A stretch of DNA of 24,014 nt from Microcystis sp. T1-4 (GTDB lineage Bacteria > Cyanobacteriota > Cyanobacteriia > Cyanobacteriales > Microcystaceae): NCBI RefSeq assembly GCF_000297435.1, contig NZ_CAIP01000392.1, positions 1-24,014 of the forward strand. The letters run 5' to 3'. The notes beneath the pieces are model-generated. The model was not told the origin of the DNA, ran no database searches, and saw nothing but the letters and a program-made list of their open reading frames with translations. Positions 17,199-23,310 of the stretch are shown here, in pieces. Positions within the stretch are counted from its first letter, which is position 1. The number at the start of each line of letters is the position of its first letter. A program made the position numbers and the translations under genes.

Positions 17199-17521
17199 GG
17201 AGCGCCAGAGCAGGGAGAGCAGAGCTTTTGTACTAAATTTTTTATGTCTTTTTTCTCCTCCTGTCTGGGATTCTCCTCACTTAACGGAAGATTTTTGATT
17301 TTTGCAGAAGATCTATAGCGGGTTTCCCAGAAGTTAGTCCCGATTGAATCTATCAAGGGATTTACCATACCTTACCCGAAATAATAGTGAAATTCTGTGA
17401 CAAAGTGCAGCCAGATACAAGAATCTTTGCTAGATTCCTAGAAAGCTTCTGTGATAAGTCTCCTTAAAAAGAGATTGTTTGCAGTAAGCTAATCTGGCTA
17501 ACACGCTTTTGGGCGTGATAT
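17178..17521 (+). repeat. Long direct repeat, copy 1 (recQ 3' end plus downstream)
   Basis: Begins with AATCGACCTCTGGTAAGC, the last codons and stop of recQ, and runs to GGGCGTGATAT. It aligns almost without gaps to 21586-21927, roughly 94% identical by eye. Within it there is no gene; small hairpins are visible (CACGC-TTTTGG-GCGTG near the end). It ends 6 nt before the start codon of the 303-aa gene, so it forms that gene's whole leader. Confidence 0.9.
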
Positions 17522-17527
17522 TGGTTT

Positions 17528-18439
17528 ATGCAAAGAAAGTACATATACCCAGTTCTTGGTCTTTTTGTTGGTGCTATCGTCAATGTCATTTTCAATTTGA
17601 TTGCAGCGGCTATTCAGCAACGAACTATTGGTGAAAAATTTAATGATCAAATGATTTTATGGATGATCGCATTCGCGGTTTTTGGTCTGTTAATTGGGTA
17701 TTGGCTAAGTCTCAAGACAGGAAATACAAACGCTTCAGAGCAGAAAGGTGGCATCAAAGCTAAAGGTATAAGAAGCCGAAAAGGGCGATTTATGGCAGAT
17801 GAGAGAACTGGACAAGGTATTGATGCAGAAGATATTAGAGCCAGAGGTGACATCTCACTTACAAGCTCAAATAGCCATTTCAATCAGCCCCCCACAAATA
17901 AAAGCGGTTCATCAGAAGCAGGAGTGATAGACGCAAGAGCATTGAGCGCTGGTGGTAACATAGCAATCTTCAATGGCTCAGTACCATTAGGAGAGCAACT
18001 TGAGTATTTCCGAAATCAGCTAAATATTTCATCTCCACAGTTAAATGATTATGCTACAGCCAAGTTTCGATCATATTGGGATATGTGGAGAATACTTCAG
18101 CTATTACGTTTGGCTGGAAATGATTTGTGGAAACAAGCAACTCATGAGAATGTTTTGACTTTTTCTAGCCAACTAAGAGCAACGCTCGAAAAAGTTGAAG
18201 AAAGCGCAATCTTTTTTGATGAAATAGACTATGAAAAACTTAAAAATATTTTAAAAATATTTGGTGAATTTAGACTCGGAAAAATTCGACTTTTAGAGAT
18301 ACGTTCAGAAGGAGATCTGCGGTTTGTAGTCCCAGATATAGCAGAAGAACAAATTGACCGTAATCGGCGATATAAACATGAATATGAGGAGCTTTTGAAT
18401 GAAATTCGTATATCATTTAGAGAAAGAATCTGTCGTTAG
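17528..18439 (+). CDS. Membrane-anchored protein with Gly/Asp-rich repeats, unrecognised
   Basis: Encodes 303 aa. Residues 5-30 and 40-60 are two membrane spans (VLGLFVGAIVNVIFNLIAA and ILWMIAFAVFGLLIGYWLSL). Residues about 70-160 carry short beta-type repeats: GIKAKGIRS, GIDAEDIRARGDISL and VIDARALSAGGNIAIF, which look like rungs of a repetitive beta structure. The last 140 residues are helical and charged with no catalytic motif I can name. The gene sits directly behind the duplicated leader block and before repeat A. A membrane-tethered sensor or effector in the accessory island is a guess; I do not recognise the family. Confidence 0.7.
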   Translation: MQRKYIYPVLGLFVGAIVNVIFNLIAAAIQQRTIGEKFNDQMILWMIAFAVFGLLIGYWLSLKTGNTNASEQKGGIKAKGIRSRKGRFMADERTGQGIDAEDIRARGDISLTSSNSHFNQPPTNKSGSSEAGVIDARALSAGGNIAIFNGSVPLGEQLEYFRNQLNISSPQLNDYATAKFRSYWDMWRILQLLRLAGNDLWKQATHENVLTFSSQLRATLEKVEESAIFFDEIDYEKLKNILKIFGEFRLGKIRLLEIRSEGDLRFVVPDIAEEQIDRNRRYKHEYEELLNEIRISFRERICR

Positions 18440-18442
18440 CAA

Positions 18443-18550
18443 GTGCGATCGCCGATCTTGTAGGGTGCGTTCCCTAATGCAAGTCCTACTGCTCCAGCGA
18501 TCGATTTTTGGGGAACGCACCATGCACATTGATTGCAGCCGTGGGTTTAA
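18443..18550 (+). repeat. Island hairpin repeat, copy A
   Basis: Short form beginning GTGCGATCGCCGATC. Arms GGTGCGTTCCC (18464-18474) and GGGAACGCACC (18511-18521) are perfect. A partial second unit (GATGTCGAAGGCACTGCG...) follows to about 18600. It starts 4 nt after the stop of the 303-aa gene. Confidence 0.9.
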
Positions 18551-18601
18551 ATGCGATGTCGAAGGCACTGCGTAGCAGTACACCAATCTTGTAGAGACGT
18601 A

Positions 18602-18627
18602 GTAGGATGGGCATTAGCTCATCCTAC
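18602..18627. repeat. Second, unrelated hairpin next to copy A
   Basis: GTAGGATGGGC (18602-18612), loop ATTA, GCTCATCCTAC (18617-18627): an 11-bp stem with one G-T pair. It lies 60 nt upstream of the first protease module. Confidence 0.6.
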
Positions 18628-18687
18628 AGACCTGTGAGATATTATAGAGAGGCCTCCAGAAGTCAAATCGTAATCAGGAGTTAGTAT

Positions 18688-18963
18688 ATGCAAGCCATCC
18701 TTTTAAGCCGTGAAGAAGTTGCTCAACGTGCAGAGAAACTGTACGAAAGCAGAATCCGCCAAGAGGTGGAAGTTGAAGAGAACATTGGCAAGATGGTTAT
18801 CATTGACATTGAAACAGGTGACTACAAAGTTGATGAAAATGGCTTACACGCTGCTGACTTATTGAGCGAGAAACACCCCCATGCTCGGCTCTTTGGGATC
18901 AAAATTGGCTACAACGTTGCCGCCGCTTTTGGTGGGGGTGTTATGGAGCGTGTAGTTAAGTGA
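18688..18963 (+). CDS. Small partner protein of protease module 1
   Basis: Encodes 91 aa. The core reads EKLYESRIRQEVEVEEN, then GKMVIIDIETGDYKVDENG and HARLFGIKIGYNVAAAFGGG, with a helical N-terminus. The same pattern occurs in the module-2 protein at 19575. Similar small proteins next to aspartic proteases exist in cyanobacteria as far as I recall, but without assigned function. Its TGA overlaps the GTG of the protease gene (GTGA at 18960-18963), which indicates translational coupling. By position it could be an antitoxin, inhibitor, chaperone or substrate of the protease. Confidence 0.75.
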   Translation: MQAILLSREEVAQRAEKLYESRIRQEVEVEENIGKMVIIDIETGDYKVDENGLHAADLLSEKHPHARLFGIKIGYNVAAAFGGGVMERVVK

Positions 18964-19325
18964 TTTCAGGTATTGTGGCTAATGGACACCCGATCATCAC
19001 TATCCCATTTCGGATTCCAAATCGCGCTGACTTTCCGATTGAGTTTGTAGTAGATACAGGATTTACAGATGAGCTTTGTTTACCACCCGAAGCAGTAGCA
19101 TTACTGAATCTTCCTTTCAGGTACGATATGCGTGCGAATTTAGCAGACAACAGCCAAGTAATGCTGCCTCTTCACAAAGCAATTATTATCTGGAATGGTG
19201 AGGAGCGAGAAACTCGTGTATTTGCCACAGGGCGGCGACCCCTGGTTGGAACTGCTTTATTAGATAGCCATGAACTTGTGATTCAGTTTACGGAAGGTGG
19301 GTTGGTAACGATTGATGATTTGTAG
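18960..19325 (+). CDS. Retropepsin-like (clan AA) aspartic protease, module 1
   Basis: Encodes 121 aa from a GTG. FVVDTGFTDELCLPPEAVALL contains the D-T-G catalytic triad of clan AA proteases, and the second conserved block GRRPLVGTALLDSHELVIQF matches the hydrophobic-hydrophobic-G flap-end pattern. The size is one lobe, so the active enzyme would be a homodimer like retropepsin. It looks like the TIGR03698-type (AF_0612) single-domain proteases of prokaryotes. It is preceded by the small partner with a 4-nt overlap and followed at once by repeat B. Targets are unknown. Confidence 0.8.
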   Translation: MISGIVANGHPIITIPFRIPNRADFPIEFVVDTGFTDELCLPPEAVALLNLPFRYDMRANLADNSQVMLPLHKAIIIWNGEERETRVFATGRRPLVGTALLDSHELVIQFTEGGLVTIDDL

Positions 19326-19445
19326 TGCGATGCCGAAGGCACTGCGTAGCAGCACGCCGATCTTGTAGGGTGCGTTCCCTAAGGCGACTCCTACTGCTCC
19401 AGCGATCGATTTTTGGGGAACGCACCATGCACATTGATTGAAGCG
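19325..19445 (+). repeat. Island hairpin repeat, copy B
   Basis: Long form, with the extra GCCGAAGGCACTGCGTAGCA segment before the arms. Arms at 19369-19379 and 19416-19426 are perfect. It begins on the stop codon of the module-1 protease. Confidence 0.9.
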
Positions 19446-19574
19446 CCGATTCAAATTTGAAGTGCACCACTGGGGGGCTTGCGATGAGGCGGCTCATCAG
19501 TAGTAGAGCGGGAGCACCTCGTTAGAATAAATCAAAGTATAATTAAGGCAAAATACTGAGTTGAGGTCAACCAG

Positions 19575-19850
19575 ATGGCAGTTCGTCAACGGCGTTATCC
19601 CAAAGATGAGTTAGCCGAGCGAGGGCAAAAACTCTACGAATCTGGCATTCGGCAGCAAGTCGAAGCCGGTAATGAAGGTAAGATTGTAGCGATCGACATT
19701 GAAACTGGAGAGTTTGAAGTCGATGAAAACGTTGTGCCTGCAACTAATCGGCTCTTTGAACGTCACCCCGATGCCCAACCTTGGATCATTCGTATCGGAC
19801 ATCGCGCTGTTTATCATTTCGGGGCACGGAGTTTGAAGAAAAATCCATGA
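19575..19850 (+). CDS. Small partner protein of protease module 2
   Basis: Encodes 91 aa, the same length as the 18688 protein and clearly related: QKLYESGIRQQVEAGNEGK, IVAIDIETGEFEVDEN and WIIRIGHRAVYHFGAR align block by block. It is more basic at both ends. Its TGA overlaps the ATG of the following protease gene (ATGA at 19847-19850). Codon choices differ considerably from module 1, so this is an old paralogue rather than a recent tandem duplication. Confidence 0.75.
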   Translation: MAVRQRRYPKDELAERGQKLYESGIRQQVEAGNEGKIVAIDIETGEFEVDENVVPATNRLFERHPDAQPWIIRIGHRAVYHFGARSLKKNP

Positions 19851-20215
19851 TGGAAGGTGTTGTAAATTTGCGGCGTGAAGCCACGCTAAGGATTGTAGTC
19901 GGAAACTCAAATCGGCAACTGCAAGCGGTTGACGCGGTGATTGATACTGGGTTCAATGGATTTTTATCTTTGCCCTCTACAATCATCGCTACATTAAATT
20001 TACCTTGGAGTGGTTCTGATTTTATCACGCTGGGTGATGGCAGTGAAACTTATTTTGATCTGTACACTGGGACTGTGATATGGGATGGGCAGTACCAAGA
20101 GATTGATATTGCAGAATCAGAAACAGAGCCTCTACTAGGAATGGCGCTGCTTTACAGATATCGGTTGCAGGTCGATAACATTGAGGGCGGTAAGGTCAAG
20201 ATTGAAGCCTTATGA
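19847..20215 (+). CDS. Retropepsin-like (clan AA) aspartic protease, module 2
   Basis: Encodes 122 aa from the ATG at 19847. AVIDTGFNGFLSLPSTIIATL has the same D-T-G motif as module 1, and ETEPLLGMALLYRYRLQVDN matches the second block. Longer in-frame starts (19781) would lie inside the partner gene; the ATGA overlap supports 19847. Repeat C follows after about 45 nt. The two proteases share the framework but differ in most surface positions, which suggests different targets or partners. Confidence 0.8.
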   Translation: MMEGVVNLRREATLRIVVGNSNRQLQAVDAVIDTGFNGFLSLPSTIIATLNLPWSGSDFITLGDGSETYFDLYTGTVIWDGQYQEIDIAESETEPLLGMALLYRYRLQVDNIEGGKVKIEAL

Positions 20216-20261
20216 GCCAGTGCTAGAAGAGATTCGGTGAGGCGCGGTCTAACAACGCAGC

Positions 20262-20358
20262 CGTAGGGTGCGTTCCCTAATGTGGCTCCTACTGCTCCAC
20301 CGCTCGATTTTTGGGGAACGCACCATGCACATTGATTGAAGCTGTGGGTTTAAGTGCG
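20262..20358 (+). repeat. Island hairpin repeat, copy C
   Basis: Arms GGTGCGTTCCC (20267-20277) and GGGAACGCACC (20314-20324). The left flank differs from the other copies (AACAACGCAGCCGTAGGG), while the right flank is typical (GTGGGTTTAAGTGCGATGCCG) and leads directly into a PEP-CTERM gene tail. Confidence 0.88.
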
Positions 20359-20360
20359 AT

Positions 20361-20456
20361 GCCGCTCCTCCCGCTCAAACCCCGGAACCCTCTGCTCTCG
20401 TTGGTCTGGGGGCCGTCGTCGCTCTGGGGGCTGGCTTCAAGCGCCGCCGCGCCTAG
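20361..20456 (+). pseudogene. Remnant 3' end of a PEP-CTERM protein gene
   Basis: The plus-strand frame ending at TAG 20454-20456 encodes TPEPSALVGLGAVVALGAG followed by FKRRRA: the PEP motif, a short hydrophobic span and an arginine-rich tail of an exosortase sorting signal. The upstream part is missing; the frame meets repeat C at about 20361. Base composition here is much more GC-rich than the surroundings. It is followed by a terminator, consistent with a captured gene end. Confidence 0.75.
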
Positions 20457-20496
20457 GCAGACAAAAACTAAGCGTTAATTGAAGGTATTACAACAG

Positions 20497-20521
20497 GAGA
20501 ACCGCAAGGGTCTCTTTTTTT
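20497..20521 (+). terminator. Rho-independent terminator behind the PEP-CTERM remnant
   Basis: GAGAACC, loop GCAA, GGGTCTC (one mismatch), then T7. It follows the PEP-CTERM tail by 40 nt and isolates the next operon from upstream transcription. Confidence 0.8.
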
Positions 20522-20529
20522 GTGGGTAA

Positions 20530-20557
20530 TTGTGAATTAGAGAAATTGACATATAAT
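20530..20557 (+). promoter_or_regulatory. Candidate promoter of the DUF4160-DUF2442 operon
   Basis: TTGTGA (20530-20535), 16-nt spacer, TATAAT (20552-20557). It lies 41 nt upstream of the DUF4160 start codon and just after the terminator. Confidence 0.55.
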
Positions 20558-20598
20558 AAGAGCATAGAGCTAAATATACCTTTAAAATAGCTTTTCTC

Positions 20599-20835
20599 AT
20601 GCCTACCGTCCTTCAAGTTGGGCCTTACAGTTTTATCTTTTTCAGTTCAGATCAACGAGAGCCAGCCCATATCCATGTCAAACGCGATCGCAAACTCGCT
20701 AAATATTGGCTTGATCCCATTACCTTAGAGAAAAACCGAGGATTCAAAGAACATGAATTAAACCAGATTGCTAAACTAATAACAGAACATCAACCCGCAA
20801 TCCTAAGCGCATGGCATGATTACTTTGACCCTTGA
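20599..20835 (+). CDS. DUF4160 protein (toxin-antitoxin-like pair)
   Basis: Encodes 78 aa. The FSSDQREPAHIHVKRDRKLAK segment with PAHIHV, then KYWLDP and HELNQIAKLITEHQPAILSAW, is the standard DUF4160 pattern. The family is usually encoded beside DUF2442, as here, in pairs that are treated as putative toxin-antitoxin modules. The downstream gene starts 20 nt inside this one. Which partner is the toxin is not established from this sequence. Confidence 0.9.
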   Translation: MPTVLQVGPYSFIFFSSDQREPAHIHVKRDRKLAKYWLDPITLEKNRGFKEHELNQIAKLITEHQPAILSAWHDYFDP

Positions 20836-21124
20836 AACCGAGCCAATTGCCCATCAAGTGACCCTAACCGACGATAAATTAATAATCGACCTAGCCGACG
20901 GTCGCAGCATCACCGTTCCGCTAACATGGTACCCTCGTTTACTGCACGCCTCCCCCGCCGAGCGTCAAAATTGGCAACTCTTAGCGGATGGATGTGCTAT
21001 CGAATGGCTCGATCTAGATGAGCATATTGGTATCGAAGGACTATTAGCTGGTCGGCGCAGTAGCGAGAGTTCACGCTCCCTGAATCGATGGTTAACAACT
21101 CGCAGACAAACTGTAACCGAGTAA
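20816..21124 (+). CDS. DUF2442 protein (partner of DUF4160)
   Basis: Encodes 102 aa. LTDDKLIIDLADGRSITVPL, WYPRLLHASPAERQNW and IEWLDLDEHIGIEGLLAGR are the conserved blocks of DUF2442, ending in an arginine-rich tail. It overlaps the DUF4160 gene by 20 nt in another frame, so the two are translationally coupled. DUF2442 proteins can be DNA-binding, which would fit an autoregulating antitoxin, but this is inference. Confidence 0.9.
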   Translation: MITLTLETEPIAHQVTLTDDKLIIDLADGRSITVPLTWYPRLLHASPAERQNWQLLADGCAIEWLDLDEHIGIEGLLAGRRSSESSRSLNRWLTTRRQTVTE

Positions 21125-21205
21125 ATGGGGACAATGTTTCTGTTGTGCCACCCCAAATCCTCCATTCTTGCCCTGTAATTTATATCAAAATTTACTTAGA
21201 GCTTG

Positions 21206-21404
21206 CTGAATAAATCTAAAAACCTTGTTGGGTAAGACTTTTAGACTTTTGGGAAATCAAAAAGTACTGGCTATCGGAGTGATCGGGGGTAAAATTCAGG
21301 TACTTTTTCCCTGAAAATTAGGTAATTGACCGCCTGAAAATGGGTAAAACCCTACACCCCACACCCCACACCCCACACCCTAGCCCCACCAACAAACTTT
21401 TTCA
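21206..21404. mobile_element. MITE-like non-coding element
   Basis: About 200 bp without a gene, starting CTGAATAAATCTAAAAACC and ending AACAAACTTTTTCAG, with imperfect inverted ends (CTGAA-AAA and TTGTTGG shared by both ends when one is reverse-complemented). A C-rich CACACCCC run lies inside. Its right end abuts repeat D. The start is echoed at about 13812. I could not confirm target-site duplications. Confidence 0.4.
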
Positions 21405-21512
21405 GTGCGATCGCCGATCTTGTAGGGTGCGTTCCCTAATGTGGCTCCTACTGCTCCAGCGATCAATCGATTTTGGGGGAACGCACCATGCACATTGATT
21501 GAAGTTGTGATC
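21404..21512 (+). repeat. Island hairpin repeat, copy D
   Basis: Short form with arms at 21426-21436 and 21477-21487; the spacer is 4 nt longer than in other copies (an extra CAAT). The right flank TGTGATCCCAAATCCCGTT matches the flank of copy E, so the repeat extends to about 21540 in these two copies. Confidence 0.9.
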
Positions 21513-21585
21513 CCAAATCCCGTTACAATAAAATGAGTAAAGACGAGGTTTTAGACCCGATTTTTTTGATACCATTTGGTGAATA

Positions 21586-21927
21586 ATCGACCTCTGGTAA
21601 GCTAGGGAGCGCCAGAGCAGGGAGAGCAGAGCGTTTGTACTAAATTTTCTATGTCTTTTTTCTTCTCCTGTCTCGGATTCTCCTAACCTAAGGTCAGGTT
21701 TTTGATTTTTGCAGGAGATCTATAGCGGGTTTCCCAGAAGTTAGTCCCGATTGAATCTATCAAGGGATTTACGATACCTTACCCGAAATAATAGTGAAAT
21801 TTTGTGACAAAGTGCAGCCAGATACAAGAATCTTTGCTACATTCCCAGAAGGCTTCTGTGATAAGTCTCCTTAAAGGAGGCTCTTTGCAGTAAGCTAATC
21901 TGGCTAACACGCTTTTGGGCGTGATAT
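21586..21927 (+). repeat. Long direct repeat, copy 2 (recQ 3' end plus downstream)
   Basis: Begins with the same AATCGACCTCTGGTAAGC as the end of recQ and aligns to 17178-17521. This copy includes a CTCCTT-A-AAGGAG hairpin that is degraded in copy 1. It ends just before the ribosome site of vapB, so here the block is the leader of the VapBC operon. Confidence 0.9.
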
Positions 21928-21943
21928 GGGGGAGGATACAACC

Positions 21944-22183
21944 ATGACTCATGAGATTTTAGGTGAATTTTTATCTTTGCCTGCTGAAGCACAGAGCCAA
22001 GTAGTCAGCCTGATCGCTTTTTTGAAACAAAAGTACATATATTCTGAACCTCTGTCTGCATCGTCAAATGTTGATTTAGTTAATGATCCCTTTGTTGGAA
22101 TGTGGCGCGATCGTCAAGATTTAGATAGTACTACTTGGGTGCGAAATTTACGAGAAAGCGAGTGGTCAAAGACAAATGGCTAG
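21944..22183 (+). CDS. VapB-like antitoxin
   Basis: Encodes 79 aa. MTHEILGEFLSLPAEAQSQV and VSLIAFLKQKY form a short helical domain, followed by a linker and a C-terminus DPFVGMWRDRQDLDSTTWVR that fits the toxin-wrapping arm of VapB proteins whose partner is a PIN toxin. The ATG at 21944 has an excellent GGGGGAGG ribosome site; an ATG at 21926 would put that site inside the gene. It overlaps the following toxin gene by 8 nt. Confidence 0.8.
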   Translation: MTHEILGEFLSLPAEAQSQVVSLIAFLKQKYIYSEPLSASSNVDLVNDPFVGMWRDRQDLDSTTWVRNLRESEWSKTNG

Positions 22184-22565
22184 TTCAACTATCGTAGATA
22201 CCGACATAATCATTGATGTTGGTCGTGGTATTCCTGAAGCAGTCAATTGTCTGCAAAGACTACAATCAAGTTCCAGATTAGCAATTAGCGTAGTTACACA
22301 AATGGAACTAATTGTTGGCTGCACTAACAAGTCAGAGTTACGGACGCTGGAAAAATTCCTTCAACAGTTTGATGTAATCAGAATTGACCAACCTATTTCA
22401 GACAAAGCGGTTGACTTACTTCGCTTGTATCGGCTAAGTCACGGTTTGCTGATTGCCGATGGCTTGATTGCAGGTACAGCAATAATATGGAATTACCCTT
22501 TTATCACCAAGAATCAACGAGACTACCGATTTATTCAAAATTTAAATGTATTACCCTACCCTTAG
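22176..22565 (+). CDS. VapC-like PIN-domain toxin ribonuclease
   Basis: Encodes 129 aa. PIN-domain acidic residues are in place: D8 in IVDTDIIID, E44 in VVTQMELIVG, D95 in HGLLIADGLIAGTA and a terminal D in TKNQRDYRFI. PIN toxins cleave tRNA or rRNA and are held inactive by their VapB partner, encoded immediately upstream with an 8-nt overlap. The length is normal and no key residue is missing, so the pair is probably functional. Confidence 0.88.
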   Translation: MASSTIVDTDIIIDVGRGIPEAVNCLQRLQSSSRLAISVVTQMELIVGCTNKSELRTLEKFLQQFDVIRIDQPISDKAVDLLRLYRLSHGLLIADGLIAGTAIIWNYPFITKNQRDYRFIQNLNVLPYP

Positions 22566-22890
22566 CGAAAAGCCTAACTAGACCGTTATGCCGCAAGTCC
22601 TCGGTGGAGGGTGTAAACAGGGCTAGTTCATCGGTATCTGAAGTTAAAAAAGGAGGCTCTTCGGTAATTGTTATGCAATGGACGGGGGTTATAAGGGATG
22701 GAACCTTTATATAGAAAGGCGTTTAGCGATTTTTGTCAATTGTTTTTGATCTAAAGCAAACTCATCAATTAAGTCTTTTGCCAGATAAGGATTTAGTCAA
22801 TTTATGCCCCCCTATCGAACCATACCAAGTAACGAAGAGCCAAAAAGGAGAATTGGTTCTTGAGCGAGGATAAAGAGTATCAATGGCTTC
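22566..22890. other. Gene-free segment with possible element remnants
   Basis: Contains a CCTTT/AAAGG hairpin (about 22701-22719) and, on the minus strand, a short open segment (about 22713-22799) reading LNPYLAKDLIDEFALDQK then QLTKIAKRLSI and a stop, which has protein-like composition and may be the tail of a lost gene. The part at about 22595-22715 has the look of a transposon end, but I cannot name it. No complete gene is supported. Confidence 0.35.
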
Positions 22891-22996
22891 AGTGCGATCG
22901 CCGATCTTGTAGGGTGCGTTCCCTAATGTGACTCCTACTGCTCCACCGATCGATTTTTGGGGAACGCACCATGCACATTGATTGAAACTGTGATAC
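22891..22996 (+). repeat. Island hairpin repeat, copy E
   Basis: Short form with perfect arms at 22913-22923 and 22960-22970. The right flank (TGTGATACCAAATCCTGTTA) matches that of copy D. A further GTGCGTCCCACGC fragment follows at about 23028. Confidence 0.9.
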
Positions 22997-23079
22997 CAAA
23001 TCCTGTTATAATAAAACGAGATATAGGGTGCGTCCCACGCAGCCTTTACCTTTTTGAAAACACTTTCAATGATGTAGCT

Positions 23080-23310
23080 ATGGACTGGGAAACTCGAATT
23101 ACACTAAATCCCGATATTTTGGTGGGAAAACCTATCATTAAAGGAACAAGGATTGCGGTTGAATTTATCATCGATCTTCTCGCCCAAGGTTGGAGTATTG
23201 ATGAAATTCTGCGAAACTACCCAGGTATTACAGTAGAAGATATTCAAGCTTGTCTTAGCTATGCTAGTGTAATGCTCAAATCTGAGAAAGTCTATGCTAT
23301 TCCTGCTTAA
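23080..23310 (+). CDS. DUF433 antitoxin (VapB-like)
   Basis: Encodes 76 aa. ITLNPDILVGKPIIKGTRIA, VEFIIDLLAQGWSIDEILRN and YPGITVEDIQACLSYA form the classic DUF433 helix-turn-helix antitoxin. The ATG at 23080 gives the canonical start (MDWETRITLNPDI); longer frames run into repeat E. The DUF5615 PIN-like toxin follows directly. Confidence 0.92.
   Translation: MDWETRITLNPDILVGKPIIKGTRIAVEFIIDLLAQGWSIDEILRNYPGITVEDIQACLSYASVMLKSEKVYAIPA

Noticed and set aside
19260..19497. Minus-strand open frames over the end of the protease gene and repeat B
   Set aside because: They are antisense shadows of the module-1 protease and the repeat, with low-complexity translations.
20541..20557. TTGACA directly before TATAAT as promoter of DUF4160
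   Set aside because: There is no spacer between the hexamers; the TTGTGA 16 nt upstream of TATAAT is the workable -35.
17178..21927. IS-type composite transposon bounded by the long direct repeats
   Set aside because: The 344-bp blocks contain no transposase and no terminal inverted repeats, and they start inside recQ codons.
22487..22714. Plus-strand frame over the vapC 3' end
   Set aside because: It starts inside vapC in another frame and has no domain; at most an element remnant lies at 22595-22715.
22957..23079. N-terminal extension of the DUF433 antitoxin into repeat E
   Set aside because: The extra 41 residues are repeat translation; the family start MDWETRITLNPD is at 23080.
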